DNA of 51,017 bases, from the NCBI RefSeq assembly GCF_000485595.1, contig NW_014577076.1:928390-979406 (forward strand), in the 5' to 3' direction. Both the position numbers and the translations under genes were made by a program. The notes under the pieces were generated by a model. That model saw nothing but the letters and a program-made list of their open reading frames with translations. It searched no databases and was not told where the DNA came from. The DNA comes from Priapulus caudatus (taxonomy: Eukaryota > Priapulida > Priapulimorpha > Priapulimorphida > Priapulidae). Shown one piece after another: positions 12,470 through 26,514 of the stretch (the first letter of the stretch is position 1; each line of letters opens with the position of its first letter).

Positions 12470-15395
12470 ACAACATCGCCACAGAGCGGCAAAAGTAAAC
12501 GCTGTTTGAAACATTCGACGATATAGAGATTATAGACGACGATCGATGCATAAGATGATCAACGCTAAAGATGAAAGTTACGCTATTCATTCTTCATTCC
12601 TCTTCCTGATGCTGTGTGTCAACGCTCGAATCTGACGTGACGCGATACTCATGACGCGACTTGAATAATATCACAGAGATGGCGATGGGTTTTTGAGTTC
12701 AGTAAGAAACGAGGCAAGCACGCTTCCTGAAACATGCACATTATTACAACAACAAATTTAATCAACCCGGCGTAATTAAGGGGAGATTAAACATATATTT
12801 TTAACCTTGTCATACTAATTAGAGTAGCATGTTGCTGAGAGTCCCTCCAACAACGCCCCAAGGGACGCGGCTTAACTGTCAATTTCGTAAATAGTTAACA
12901 TTATTGTCATTTTCTCTTGGGGAACTCTGCCCAAAGCATTAGCGCAGTACGTTCAAGTCACATAGAAGACGATAATTTTTCATGTAATGTAATGGGCAGC
13001 AGGTGATCCTAGCGTAACCGTATAGCTGCCGGTAAATTCCGCTACGCAGGTGTCTATATATATACACCGCTGCAAATTCCATCGTCTCGTCACGTCTCCA
13101 AACCGCAAAAGGCATGTGGTAAACCGACCACGTAAAACCTCTGGGAACATTAGTTCCAAATTGTAGAAGTGCCGTTGTAGTTTTTTTGGAATGAAGTAAG
13201 TAGAAGCAGAACGTGTAAAACGAAGCAAGCCTCTTTAGCCAGCTTCTCTAAGTAAGCCATTCTATGATAGCACATGTTTAATGGCACTGTCAACGCGCGG
13301 CGTAGCAATACTTGTCTACTAAGTCTTGCCTTAGACAACTCTACACCTAGCGTACACACATCACTATAATAATGCCAATAGTCTGGGCTCGCGATACAGC
13401 TTTGATTTCAAGCGTCTACCTGCCGATTTTCGTGATCTAGTCTCACATGTAAAACCGTGCACTTTGCGAAATGCATTCATGTTTGACCAGAGAAGTTACG
13501 GAAATAGACGTCCTTCGGCATGGATAGCCTACCCCTGGCCAATGGCCTTTCGCAAATCGCCCAGCTTCCTCTGCAGTGTCCGTGCATGGATGTTAATGAG
13601 TGGAACATGCCATTAGCCCGGCCAGAGCCTTCCGTTATCGTTTACATAGCTCGTTGCGAAATCGCTACTGCGATTACGGGAGCATTACTGTGGTTGGTTA
13701 GCTACAATCGTGCTAGACATGATATTTGTACGAACGGCTGACTAGATAGATGATAGATAGATAGATAGATAGATGACGTACCGTTTGTTAGACAAAGTAT
13801 GGACGCTTAAATAATGGGTCGGAAACGGATGTGTACTTAAATGATGATGGCAAAATTCTGCAGTTATGACTAGCTAGGGAAACGGCCTGTTAAATCAATC
13901 GTTTGTTTGTTTTTACATGAAAATACGAATTTCTTTTATCTTCCTAGCTCATGCACGTAAGAAATGCATACAGGAAGCTTTCCACAACTTCAGAAATTAA
14001 TTACTGAAGCTACATATTGTACCAAAAATTAAACATATCCCGCTGCACTAATTATCGATCATAAAACGACGTAACACACGAGCACAGCAACTCATTATTA
14101 TGAATGACCTGCATGTGTACGTGCAGCAATTTCACATCACGAATATAATTTTTAATAAAATGCGCAATCAATTTCCTAGTAAGGAGATTTTGAATTCATT
14201 TTGCTTTGCTTAGACAGCAAAATAACTGTTTGCAGCTTGACAAGTATTGGTGGAAGGAAACACAAGGTTAGTCATCATTTCATGTCATCGTTACATGTAA
14301 CTAACATGGTAATTAGTATGCAGTTTAGTAAAACACGTTACACTGAATCAGAATTATAATACATACTTGGCATTGTGAAGCAGCGGCCATGTAGTTCAGC
14401 TACTCATAGTCGCGTCACTATTGTGTGTTGCGATAGAAAAAAGGTTGATACTTGTAAAGGAAATTGAATCTTAAAGATCAATGAAGATGGGATGCTGCAT
14501 TTTGCTGTAAGATTTATGTTCGATGCTTAATTATGGATGGCGCCAGTTTTATTAGCGGTGTCGCTTTGTGCACTATTACGGCCGAATTATCCTGACATAT
14601 GTATGTACGGTAGCAATGGTTATAATAAACAAACGTGTTTTGCCTAGAAAACGTCGGTAGTAACTTTTTTATGCGTACCAGTTAATAAAGATGAGTTCAG
14701 ATCCCGACATTTTAAAGCAATAATATGCCAATTTTCATTGAGTTCTTATTTGATTTATTTTATAGGATTATGTTTCCCCTCATAGATACACGTAATTGAC
14801 CTGGTCCTACTAGTCACAAAATATAAGGATCTAAAATCACTTACTCATTCCATATTCATGAAACTCGAAAGAATCTTGAACTGATGAAATGTAATTATTC
14901 CAGGGTGCGATACTAATTATAGATAATAAATTCTAGATACCTATAGACACATGTCTTAGCTATACTCTCTGTGAATATTGAGTTTATTGACGCACGATTA
15001 ATCAATATATTAGCAAATATATGCGTATCGTAATCTCCCGTACCGGCTTGAATATAGACACCCCCTACTGGGGTCGAATTAATTGCAGTGGAAGGTAATC
15101 ACGTCTACGCGCACGCCATCTTGCGTGCAGTATGCCGATAGATTTCCCGCTATTTAATTCACAATTCACAATGCCGAGCGACGATAGATGGCGCTGTGTG
15201 GCGTCATCACGCGAACACAACTGCCGCGTTAAATAAACGCGATCTGTTATCCTAAGTCAATCATTGGCCGCATTACCGGCATGGCCAACTTTTCTAGTTA
15301 CACCGCGGAAGGACTGGTGTCTAATTATTACCCCAGAACATATAAGAGACGAGAGGTTTTGTTAAAAAAGAATATCTGTCCGACTAACCTAATAC
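12470..15395. other. Intergenic, no gene recognised
   Basis: It is moderately AT-rich with only short unrecognisable frames. A GATA tetranucleotide run lies at 13741-13777. No tRNA or long repeat was seen. Confidence 0.6.
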
Positions 15396-15502
15396 GTACT
15401 CGATTACTAGAGCTCATAGGGTCTATGTCCCCCAGGGTACTATCGGAGGGTACCCTGGGTACGGTTTGATATATCGGAACGTACCCTAGTAACTATCTGA
15501 TA

Positions 15503-15553
15503 TGGTTAGGGTTAGGGTTAGTGTTAGGGTTAGGGTTAGGGTTAGGGTTAGGG
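15503..15553. repeat. Interstitial telomere-like (TTAGGG)n
   Basis: About eight TTAGGG units, one reading TTAGTG, abut the inner edge of the left TIR arm of the 1.5-kb element. This is the second telomere-like array in the window and the second one located inside a TIR element. Confidence 0.9.
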
Positions 15554-15555
15554 AG

Positions 15556-15715
15556 TACAGGGGCGGATGCAGGATTTTGTCTAGGGGGGGGGGGTGCAGG
15601 TGGGAAAGGGCACTTTGAGATTTTGTTAGGGGCAACACCGCCGCTTCGTGCGCGAGGACCGCAGGTGCGAAGGAACCGGTGGGGGGTCGGGGGGGCCTCC
15701 CCCAGAAAATTTTTA
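15556..15715. mobile_element. hAT-like module (CAGGGGCGGATGCAGG end)
   Basis: It begins with CAGGGGCGGATGCAGG, close to the CAGGGGCGGATCCAG-type end seen in many hAT-derived MITEs, and is followed by G-runs and GGGGGCCTCCCCC. The far boundary is unclear. Superfamily assignment rests on the end motif only. Confidence 0.45.
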
Positions 15716-16084
15716 AAAATCAGACTCCTTTTTATGCATTTTCAAAGCATATGAGGCGACATTTTTGTACTTCAAGTCTTGTCATAGCAATGAAACAGAC
15801 AATTCCAGTACAAGGCAAAATCCACAAAGCCACAAAAACCATCAACTTGCTTGAAATTAACTGCCATCAGAGCGACAAAATACTAGTACCCGGTGAAATC
15901 AAACTGCGATATGGATTGAACACACTTTTATTACAAAAGAAAATGAAAATCATTACATGTACTAGATTTATATGCTTTTCCGTTTTCATACATTTTAGCT
16001 TAAAACTGTGAAGCTTCAGCTTGAATTTCAATGACTGATATATTATCTTCTTAAAATATACCTCAGTAATTACTGCTTGGCCAT

Positions 16085-16285
16085 ACAGGGCGTGTACAGG
16101 GATTTGTACGCAGGGGGGTCCAACCTAAACTCCAAAAACTTGAGCCGCGGAAAGGGGGGTTGGGCGGGGCCCTGCCCCATGAAATTTTTTGAAAATTAGA
16201 CCCCCTCAGATGCGTTTTCTGGCGAGCAGGTGGGGGGGTCCGAGACCCCTGGACCCCCACGCCCGTAGCACGCCGCCTGTGCCAG
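16085..16285. mobile_element. hAT-like MITE, about 200 bp
   Basis: It starts ACAGGGCGTGTACAGGG and ends with CCCCTGGACCCCCACGCCCG followed by TAGCACGCCGCCTGT. The ends are imperfect inverted repeats (ACAGG-CGTG-TAC-GGG). Internal G-runs (GGGGGGTCC) and AAATTTTTTGAAAA are typical of this class. A target-site duplication is not evident. Confidence 0.5.
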
Positions 16286-17017
16286 TAGTACTTGACTTTT
16301 AACAAATTTAGACAGAATGAAGTGGGCTCATTGCCAGAGAGAATATAGTTAATTAGTAGCTACTAAGTACGTTTTTAAGTTTAAAAAATTCAAAGATAAC
16401 ATCGAAAACTATTCAGAATGATATTATTGAAGCAAAATTAGAGGGGGGTTATTACCGCGGCAGGAGGGTAGCCAGTCCTATAACAAAGCAAATCAAAGCG
16501 GTGCGCAAGTCTTGGCGGCGATCTGTCGCAGCCGCAGAAAGACATAGTCGGGTCGGCCCCCGTCGCCCCCTAAAAAACTCCTCAGGAATAACATCCAACG
16601 TTATTTTTCAGTATTTTTTTCTGCTTAAAAATCTATATTATTTTTTTAAAAAATTGGAGAAAAATAATTTCGTGGGCAGAAAAAAGGCAACTCAAAATTT
16701 TTTAGGGGGGGGGGAGGTGCGCACGGCCCTCACCCCGCCCCCCGCCCGTGATCGCGCGCCTTGGGAGGTAAGGCTAGGCGACTCCGCGTAGAGCTCGTTA
16801 GTGGAGGTAGGCGAGGTAGCGGTCGCAGGCATATTAGATAGTACCAGGGTACGTTCCGATTATATCGAACCGTACCCAGGGTACCCTCCGATAGTACCTG
16901 GGGACATAGACCCTCTCAGCATTACGCGACCTAATATCCCTAATAAGTACTCTAGTAAAGGATTAGCCGTCTTTGAGAATCACACCACAGAACAAACAAA
17001 CAAGACAAACAAACAAC

Positions 17018-17115
17018 ACCACACACACACACACACACACCCACGCACGCACGCACGCCGGCACGCACCGGCCCGCACTCACGCACGCGACGCACGCGCA
17101 CGCACGCACACACAC

Positions 17116-17161
<46 letters not shown>

Positions 17162-17176
17162 AGTATATATAATATA
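17018..17176. repeat. (CA)n, (GCAC)n and (TA)n microsatellite
   Basis: CA dinucleotides with GCACGCAC variants are followed by a TA run (about 17149-17176). Open frames across it are artefacts. Confidence 0.95.
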
Positions 17177-17499
17177 TTATGTATATCAATGGGAATAAAC
17201 GACAGATATATTAATTTAGCGCCGTGTACAATATTCTCGTTGTTGATGCCAAAATTGTAGAAGTAGATCGGTAGAACACGGCAAAACATGAATCAAACTT
17301 TTTGTATTCATACCCTGATATCGTCTATCATCGGGGGTCTCAACTGTGTCTGGTCAAAGCATCATATTATTCATTTATGCAGTAATATTAACTCGTTAAT
17401 GGTTTAGCCATCCTCAGGATAAGGGATATTTTTTTAAGATAACAGCATGCTTACAGAATATATAATTAAATAACTTCATCGGATCTCTATAATTTACAT

Positions 17500-17724
17500 G
17501 CTAATAACGTTAATCTCAGTTAGATCCATAATCAGTACAAAATAACTTACTCTGGCGAAATTTTCGTCCATCTCTCCGACAGACTTCCTCAGGTCTAACG
17601 TTTCTAAGTTCTACGGTTCTAAACGTTAGACCTGAGGAAGTCTGTCGGAGAGATGGACGAAAATTTCGTCAGAGTAAGTTATTTTGTACTGATTATGAAT
17701 CTAATTGAGATTAACGTTATTAGC
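17500..17724. mobile_element. 225-bp palindrome with hammerhead-like motif (possible Penelope-like element)
   Basis: The two arms (17500-17603 and 17621-17724) are near-perfect reverse complements around a 17-base centre. The right arm has CTGAGGA, then a possible 7-bp stem (GTCTGTC with GATGGAC, using G-T pairs, loop GGAGA), then GAAA. This resembles the CTGANGA-stem-GAAA core of hammerhead ribozymes carried in terminal repeats of Penelope-like retroelements, which are often inverted. The direct repeat GCTTACAGAATATA at 17449-17462 and 17723-17736 could be a target duplication. Stems I and III are not convincing, so ribozyme activity is unproven. Confidence 0.45.
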
Positions 17725-17925
17725 TTACAGAATATAGTCGTGTATATCCCTATGACAGTAAACGTTGTGATATATTCCTGCCACAGAATATGACGAATGT
17801 ATTATGCAGTTTGGTCATGTACCATTTGCAAAATTAATAACCCGCAACATTATCAATGCATTCGTTGCCCTCGTATACGTGTACTCGAGCTCATACGTTC
17901 AGAGAAACATACAAGAATATGTTCT

Positions 17926-17933
17926 TGTGCGTG

Positions 17934-17976
<43 letters not shown>
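17926..17976. repeat. (GT)n followed by (TA)n
   Basis: A pure GT run (with one GTGC variant) passes into a short TA run. Confidence 0.95.
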
Positions 17977-17999
17977 GGATGTTCATGGGTGTGTGTGGT

Positions 18000-19565
18000 G
18001 AGGGGCGTGTTATAATTTGCTGATAAAGAACGCTATCATTTATTCGCATATTATCATACGATACCACTTACCGACGTAGTTGAACCCTTCACAAAATATT
18101 GCAAGTTTGTGCGTATAAGAGCATAGGTATGTGGGCGTTGATTTAGCGTTTCCTCTGTTTTATACGCGCCAGACACATTAAACCGTGATTTCCTAATAGC
18201 AGTTGGTCGCATAAGCCGACGAGGCGTTTTCTCCTTTAAACAGCGAGACGACACGCGTCAGCTGAGACGATGCGCCTCGTCGGGTGTAACTGGGTGTGGA
18301 ACGTACCCACGCCCATGTATTCTAATTCCCAGATTACATAGATCGCGATAAGATGTAGATTTTATTGCCAACATAGGTTAGATTTAATGTTGCGGCGATA
18401 AACGACGCCATACTTGCATAACATCGTGATTTTATCGTTGAGTTTTCCCCCGCTAATCCGGTTGTTATGCGGCCCTTGTTCTCCGTCGTGCCAACTATGG
18501 CGGTCTATTTCAAACCTTCCAGGTGGCGGAAAGGCAATCTCCTTTGCATTAGTGATTGTTAATTGCTAATTAGGCGATTATCAGCAGTGGCATTTCGAGT
18601 CGATCGCATGACGTCATTCGCTGCGAGCTCTCGTGACTTCCCGTTGGGTTGACGGAGAAAGATGATAATTACGTAGCGGTTTCTTGGCTGAGGCTCGGCG
18701 TAATGTGTTATTCCTATAATGGCTGAACACATGAGCATATCGAGCGTATGTTAAATCGATATCGCATTACACTGTCTGACCGTAGCGCGATGGATGGAAT
18801 GCGGCATTGAAAAATTACGTCGCAATGTGAATAAGCTCATCGGAAAGCAACAGTAATAGAAAGAAAAGCGAATGTGCATTGAAACATGGTGGTGGGCAGT
18901 GTTGGCATGGGTACGATTTTGATTCATGGGTGGGTAACTGGAGGGTCACTTTCACTTCGTGGCAAGGTGGTTATGTGCACGCACAGACACATGAAGAGCA
19001 CACACGTACACGTACGCATACGCGCGCGCACACACAGACACAAACACACACCAGAGCACGCGCACGCGCGAGCACACACACAAACACACATACACAGACA
19101 TATGACGCAGAGGGCGCCCACGCACGAAACAACACTCGTGCAACACATTCAAAATTGTATGACAAAATAATTTGTTAGAATTACGGTGAAAAGTTAAAGA
19201 TATTAATATCAATCTATGCCTAGCTTGTGAATGAAAGAAATACGAGTGAGCTATGGACCTTTTGTTTCATAGAGTGTGCGTATATCAAATTGTCAGCAGC
19301 TACGAGTGATTATGTGTAATTGTGCGCAACGCGGTGAATTCAGTCGTTAGCGCACTTATGTCAACAGAGAGTTATGATCAGCTACGGCTAGGTGCCCACA
19401 AATATGAAGTAATGATCACGTGATCGGTTAATAAATACAACAGGCATCGAAATCGTCACCGGGCGTTCCTAGTCGCCGAAAAACCTCGGTCTCTTTTTCA
19501 CGTAATCTATTCATCGCTGACTAGCATCTTTTTCTGTTGAAGATTCGTCTAGCTGTATACCGTCA
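18000..19565. other. Intergenic, with CA-rich patch
   Basis: No gene was recognised. A CACACACGTACACG/CGCGCGCACACAC patch lies at about 18975-19105 and explains the short frames on both strands. Confidence 0.6.
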
Positions 19566-19571
19566 CGCAGT

Positions 19572-20514
19572 AGGGGAACCCGGGGCAAAGCGGAACCCGG
19601 GGCAAAGTGGAATTGTCTCAGCAGATCTATGTTGATGCCGCCAGCTATCTGTGACTGTTTTCATTAGAAGCTCAGTTGATGATGCATCGTTTTTGATGGA
19701 TGCCATTTGCATGAATCAGCTATGTACATTTTTTTGGACGAAAGTCTGTTTTTTATGTGTTTAAACGGATATTTTTTAGAAATGAATCATCTGCTAAATC
19801 ACTGGAATTCTTATGTAGGCTATTTTGTTGAATCTAAGGCCAATGTGTGCCATATGCATGATGATATTCTTTGCGTAGTTGTCTGCACAGCGTAACGCCA
19901 CATGTATAGAAACTATCATGTGTTCGGGGCAAAGTGGATGGGGCAAAGTGGAACAGGGTTCCACTTTTCCCCGGCCATATTTGATAGGCCTAGATGTATT
20001 TTATTATTATCAGATTATTTATTAGGATCTTAATTAGTACTCTCAGTAGCAGGTAGACCTCTATGTCTGTCTTTGCATCATTTTAACACCTAACTCGGTA
20101 ACATTGGCCTAATTGTGTCTTCCCTAGACTTACATATTGTGTAAGCGTCCTATAATGGCATTTTTCTTTCATATTTAAGGCAAAATGGTACGCAACTATG
20201 AATTTGATGTTCAGAGTTAGACACTGAAAGAGGACGCAACATTTTTGACACAATATACATGGAGTAAAATGACATTCCACCTTGCCCCATAACAGGTTTC
20301 ACTTTGCCCCGGGAGTCTGGGGCAAAATGAAATATTTATAATTTTTATAATTTTGTATATTTCAATAAAGTCGTTTTTTAGATTAACTTTGTTTGTACCG
20401 CCTGTTAGTTCTTGTCCTAAGCCAAAGGATTAGAGCCAAACATTTCACTTTGTTTCGCTTTTTCACAGCGTTTTGGCCAACCAAATTTTTTCGGTCCACT
20501 TTGCCCCGGGTCCC
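19572..20514. mobile_element. 0.94-kb TIR element with repeated GGGGCAAAGTGG motif
   Basis: The left end reads GGGGAACCCGGGGCAAAGCG and the right end TCCACTTTGCCCCGGGTCCC, which is its inverted counterpart. The 12-mer GGGGCAAAGTGG or a close variant recurs at about 19581, 19600, 19926 and 19940, and inverted near 19958, 20280, 20300 and 20500. The AT-rich interior has no recognisable protein. Subterminal repeated motifs of this kind are typical transposase-binding sites of non-autonomous DNA transposons. I see no clear target duplication. Confidence 0.65.
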
Positions 20515-20519
20515 ATTAC

Positions 20520-23500
20520 GCATATAATTTCGCGTGTCAAAATGAGGGCAATACATGTGTTACATATACGTAGCCAAGTGATACATAGCAGCGCTGTTTG
20601 CTCGTTTCAGTTTGCTTAGCTCATGCATGAAAATGGCTTCAATTCTCCCTCTCCCGGTGGGTGTAGCCTCACAACAACGCTCTGCAGTCCACGCATGAAA
20701 GGCAGCTTGTCTACATTCACATTAAATGTCAGTTATTTATATCGCAGAGTAATTAAATTCTCAATCCCGGGGTGTTCTCGACACTCGTGACGATGGCGAA
20801 CGAAATCGGATTATGTCACTTGCGCTGCGCGGCTGCAGGCGTCCTGATAACGTTAAGGCGGCCTTGCATTGCTGTATACACCCACGGCTACGTCATTGCG
20901 CGATGCGCGGGGAATTATAACGAGGCGGCTTCGCACACAACAGGATTACGGCGCGGATGTAATATAAAGCGTCTGCCGCCTACGCGAAATTAGAAAGTCA
21001 AATGCGACGCTATCGCTGCCGGCAACCGGTGCCTCTCGCTAACAGCAGCGAGCCACGTACGGACAGTGCAGGCAGACGCGGGCCGCTGCTTGCTCGCTCG
21101 TACGTCGCATCAGAATTGCGAAGGGCTTCAGTCGCTCACACTGAGTTGTGCGGTGAACACCGCCGCCATTTTCGCTCTCTCGGCACGCCGCGGCGAGCAA
21201 TAAATGCCTTCGATCGCCACGCGCGGGTTCAATCACAGACAATCATATGAGTTCTGACTAGCTCGGCGTAATTGTTTACTCGACCGTAATTGTGTTTCAT
21301 CTTCGGCACTAACTAGCTTGTGTATGGTTTCACGTGTGGGCAGGCCAAATTATGACCGTGCAGTTACGGATAATACGGTCAACCGTGCGAGTGTATATGG
21401 CCTCTGCGTGATACATGCCATGAATGTAATTCGCGCTGGTATAAGTTTCCAATTGGAATGGGAGAAATTGGGCTCGAAAGCGCTACGTAATGCCGGTGGA
21501 GAAGCCGCTATTTGGCACTTGTGTTCGATTAATCTCTTGGCGCAACAGAGCCAGAACCTGTGGGTCTCTTTTCTTGGCCGATGTCCAGGGTGTGATGCAG
21601 TTTTAGTAAGCGCTCTTCCGCTCTCACGAACTCCCCACCACCTCATCCGTCAGGCTGGCTCCTAACCAAGGACGTATGCGAATATATATACATTACCCAC
21701 AAATGAGAAGAGGGAGTGCGCATACAGACGCGTACACACATATACCTCGGACACCCGTATATGAACGAATCCTTGCCGCCCAACTACGAAATACTATCTG
21801 TTAGCTGTGTGGCTACCTAATGCAACAGCACACGAGCAAGCTAGCAAACCTTTCGACTATTCTATGTAAATCACACTGAAAAACACACGTGAAAACGTAT
21901 CCAGTCACGCGCTCACTGGCACTCACCTGCGCACACGTGACAACGTGTCACCTATTGCTGGTACCGACAGGCGCCCACGGCTATCGCCCACTTGCTCCCA
22001 TCAGTGTCTACTTGTGTTCACAGGGGGCCACATTCAACACCGCTTACTACTAGGAGACACGAGTATTGACAGAGTAGAGCAACTATGTTAAACAGCCCTT
22101 TCTTCCGCTTTACAAAGTTAGAACAAACTGATGCAGGCTAACAACTAGTTGTTAACTGTTTATTTCATAGCTCAATAGCATCAAGTGACAAGCTGAATCG
22201 AACCTACACGAGATAGAGCAATGAATCGACGTGTCACAGTGACGGTTCAGGCCTCCGCTCCACACATGTCAATGTTTTGACGACGGTCATTACACCAAGT
22301 AAACGAACACTGACGTCACGCCATGAAACCCTGGCGAACTAACGCTGACAATCTAATGCGTTCATATACGATGGCACCATAGAGTGAATGTGTGAGTTAT
22401 ATCCATTAATTACTATCAAACGTCAGCATTAGTCGGTTGGTGTACGACTAGTTCGATGTAAGTAGGCTAGCCTATCAAGCATATTAAGTCCTGATAAGGA
22501 TGTCTATTTCGGACCTTATGTTTTGCGCTAAACATGAAATTCAGAAGGTGTACTTCGAATTCATTTTCAATTGACAGAATATGACAACAATGATATATAG
22601 GCATAAAATGCACAACGGAAGCGTTTTAAATAGCGATTTTTAAATGGGGAAATGACGCTAACATGTGTAATTTGTTATTTATATAGTAAATAAAAAAATC
22701 GTTGTAATTTTATTGATACTATTATATATGTCGTTCACGTAAGACAATCCTACTATACAGCTGATAATTGAGATTGTTTAAAACTGTATTATGGGGCACG
22801 GCCACCTGACACTCCGTTAGTGTTACTGCCTATAAGGAGTATTATATCCGTAACTTGCATAGCACCGCCACTACTTATCTCAGCATAGATGGAAATGGAC
22901 ATAATCACCAAATCATACAATCCCATACCAAATCACCAAATCACACAATCACATAAACATAAAATCAACAAATTACAAAATACATAAATCATCACATTAA
23001 TTAATACAGAAGAACATTTTTGAAGCACTTGGACTGACACAGGCTATCAAATCAGCCGCGTCGATTGTAGGTACTCGAAATCATGATCATTCAACACACT
23101 CTTAGCAACACGAGTAATCCTCATCAGAAAAAAACAAAGACCGAAAATTGCACATTTTATATTGCTTAGCGTCAACAACAAACGGTCATGTATTGCTTGC
23201 GGGAATTGCCGATCACCACGCAAAACATTCATCACAAATGTCTGTGGCCTAAGTTAGATAATACAAAGACGTGTATGATGCTCTTCAAATAATCCCCCCT
23301 CTGGTAATTATCGTTCCTACTACGACGACTACACCGTCCATTTAGCAACGTCCAGAATCGATGTTCCCGATAAAGAAGCAGTCTTTTGTTTGCTTGTGTT
23401 ATCGGTTCTTGCAGCTGCATGTTTTCACTGAGTGACGGGCTAGTTCAAATATACATAACTCGCCGCCCACGCACACGCGTGGGTTGCTATTAAGCACGCA

Positions 23501-24440
23501 CAACTGCTCGTAATTGCTGTGAAAACACAGACGCGATTTTTGACTTCGTAATCAGTTCCTACCACGCGTGATCCTCTCAAGACAAAACCAATAAATTAGC
23601 CACACGCATCTAGGGGTGGTAACGTTAAAGACTCATTAAAGCTCAAAAACTCCATGGAACAAAAAATCAACTATATCTAACCTCAGGAAATCACAAACAG
23701 ATGAATGAAGAAGTCAGTGTGCATTATGCTGGATTAGTATAGTAGAAAAAGCATCTTGCACGGGTTTTCCATGTGCTAAACTATTTCTCTAACCTTTGCA
23801 ATAAATATTCAGAGTAAGTTCAAGACCACTTTTGACGATATAACGAGTGTAACTTGATAACAGAAAAGTATACACAGTTGCATACTGACACTTTTCTACT
23901 TTTTTAAGACATGCAAGACGTGTGTATTGGAACCGGGGATATAACAACGGCGTAAACAAGAAGTTGACACATTATTCAAACATATAATGTTCTGCATCCG
24001 TTGCTTGTTAAAGTTTATGCCTAGTTACAAGTCACTCCACAAGCCACTCTTTTTTAAAACAGTAACAACCACTGTTGAGTATGGTACGTTACATGGATAA
24101 TCAGTCCATGTCTTGAGCTGTGTAGAAAGAGGAGTTATCAGCTAGTTATTTAGGACGGTTCGTCCAATATTGGGTTCCAACAAACGAATTCAACGATCCG
24201 TTGTGAAACGACGTCAGATGGATTCCACAGTTTATTATAATATTAATAGTGTATGGCAAGTGTATGGTAATAGTGAACTCCGCTAGTAGGCCTTCACATG
24301 TGTACGGTTGGAAGAACTGGTGTTACGCAACCCAGGTTGCCGATGCGCGGGAGGGAAGGGGCAAATGTAAGATATCTACGATGTCATCGACAACATCGTG
24401 AAAAAACCTATGTAGCAGCATTCCATTGGCAACTTATCTT
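20520..24440. other. Intergenic, no gene recognised
   Basis: A GC-rich, CpG-rich section at 20760-21250 carries overlapping short frames on both strands, and a 115-codon frame at 21318-21665 is not recognisable. A degenerate CAAATCA/ACACAATCA-rich patch lies at 22905-22995. I cannot tell whether the CpG-rich part is a promoter. Confidence 0.45.
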
Positions 24441-24444
24441 CTTA

Positions 24445-25841
24445 GTCCGGTAGTTGAAGGTGAAATATCGATGCTACCCGAAAAAAATGGTATAAAGACG
24501 AGCAGATTTTTACACATGATGAGCAGGATGTTGTCATAGAACAACATATCCAAAATCCGCAAAAATTCCTTGAGTCCAAAAGTCTTTGAATACTTTGCAC
24601 TTTTTTGCATGTTTTGTAATGGGAAATGAGCATGAGCAAGGCTTGTCAAGTAGTGGGGTCAGATATGTGAAAATTTGTGGGTTTTGTAGTAAAAGCACCA
24701 AAATTGGCACGAATGAAGTTAAGGGCATACTAAATGATTTTAGATATAGTGCCAAGCTAATTCTTTTCCGTAACGGCCGTAACAATGGAAAATTCAAAAT
24801 GGCAGCCGCGCGATTCTCAATATCTACTAATTGTTCCATCTTCGTAAATATTTGACACAAAAACATTAATATAGTGTCATTGTTTTACTTGCAGAATCTA
24901 ATGGTGTGATTATCTCAGTGAAAAAATGCATGTATCTGAAGCTAGGTCACAGGTTAATGCTAAAGATTCAAGATGACCGCCATCTGAATAGTAAATATCT
25001 GTCCTATCTTTGTAAATATTTGGCATAAAAACAGGAATAAAGTGTCTTTTTATATCTTTTTAGGTTTATAAAATTATTCATTGTTCGTTAAACATTATAT
25101 GTTCTGTTTATATGTTTTATTTGGTGGCCATCTTAAATTTTTAGCATTAACCTGTGCCCTATCGTCAGATACATGCATTTTTTCACTGAAATAATCACAC
25201 CATTAGATTCTGCAAGTCAAAAAACACATAAAAAGACACTTTATTCATGTTTTATGCCAAATATTTACACAGATAGGATAGATATTTACTATTCAGATGG
25301 TGGCCATCTTGAGCTTTTAGCATTAACCTGTGCCCTAACTTCAGATACATGCATTTTTTCACTGAAATAATCACACCATTAGATTCTGCAAGTCAAAAAA
25401 CATATAAAAAGACACTTTATTCATGTTTTTGTGTCAAATATTAACGAAGATGGAACAATTAGCAGATATTGAGAATCACGCGGCGGCCATTTTGGATTTT
25501 TTATTGTTACGGCCGTTACGGAAATAAATTAGCTTGGCACTATATCTAAAATCATTTAGTATACACTTAAACTCATTCTTGCCAATTTTTCTGCTTTTAC
25601 CACAAAACCCACAATTTTTTCACATATCTGCCCCCACTATATCACTTGACAAGCCTTGCCCATGTAAGGCTTGTCAAGTGAATGCTTATTTCCCACTACA
25701 AAACATGCAAAAAAGTGCAAAATATTGAAAGACTCATAAAAAATTTCCCCCAAAGTGGATTTTTGCGGATTTTTGATATGTTATTCTATGACACATCTTT
25801 ATACCATTTTTTTCCTGGTCAAAATGCTCTACTACCAGACT
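24445..25841. mobile_element. 1.4-kb foldback element
   Basis: The two halves are long, diverged inverted repeats. AGTCCGGTAGT at the left corresponds to ACTACCAGACT at the right, and the arms share AAAAAAATGGTATAAAGA, TCCGCAAAAA, TTGCATGTTTTG, AAGGCTTGTCAAGT and CGTAACGGCCGTAAC blocks in mirrored order. The core contains a direct repeat: 25130-25262 recurs at 25300-25440 with few changes. No transposase frame is recognisable. An extra inverted copy of the outer 35 bp lies just outside at 25868-25902. Confidence 0.75.
25130..25440. repeat. Internal direct repeat of the foldback element
   Basis: A roughly 135-bp unit containing TTTAGCATTAACCTGTGCCC, ATACATGCATTTTTTCACTG and ACACCATTAGATTCTGCAAG occurs twice in tandem orientation. 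A third, inverted copy lies near 24880-25060 in the left arm. Confidence 0.8.
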
Positions 25842-26514
25842 ATCTATCGTCTAGTATCAGTCGTCCAAGGGAAAAAAAATGGTATAAAGATGTGTCATAT
25901 TATGGCCCTGTCTTCAATCGTAGATGTTACTGCTGACGCGTATACAGCTCGTCGCTGGACCGCCTCTATGCGGTGTTGATTTGCCGCGGTTGATGGATTC
26001 CAGACAGAGGAGGCATGTTCGATGTGATCCAAAATAACTTGTTATTGACCCTCATGCTCAAAGTCATCGTGGTATCGACGAAAACCTGCTTCTTTATCTA
26101 TCAAAGATAAACCAGGCAGTCGTCAGCACACAAAAATGATATAGTTGAATTTCAAACATTGTTTAGAATGTTCTTGATTCACCACGTGAAAATGAGAGGT
26201 TAAGCTTAGGGTTCCAAGGGACGCTTAGGATGGTAATTATGGACACATAATAATTTTTTTTCGTCAGAGCAACGTTCTGCATTCGGTTACTTAAGGAGTT
26301 CTTTGGTAGTCTCTCTACTCTAACGGTTTTTCTAACGACGGCACAATATTCTAGCGTAGTACCTACAATTGTTTTCCCTTTGTTATTTTATTTGTCTCTT
26401 TACTCACATTCTTATTTCTGGTCTTCTCACCGGGAAATCAGGTGTAGTATAAGGTAGACAACGCCGACAATTATAGTATATGCGTGTATAGTAATGAATA
26501 TGGTAGACTGGACC

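Larger units (their letters stand above)
15418..16914. mobile_element. 1.5-kb TIR transposon, non-autonomous, with TTAGGG array
   Basis: Imperfect inverted arms of about 87 bp are at 15418-15505 and 16830-16914. Both carry the AGGGTCTATG, GTACTATCGGAGGGTACC and GGAACGTACCCT blocks or their complements. Directly inside the left arm lies a TTAGGG array (15503-15553). The interior holds G/C-run-rich modules that resemble hAT-type non-autonomous elements. No transposase frame is recognisable. Confidence 0.75.
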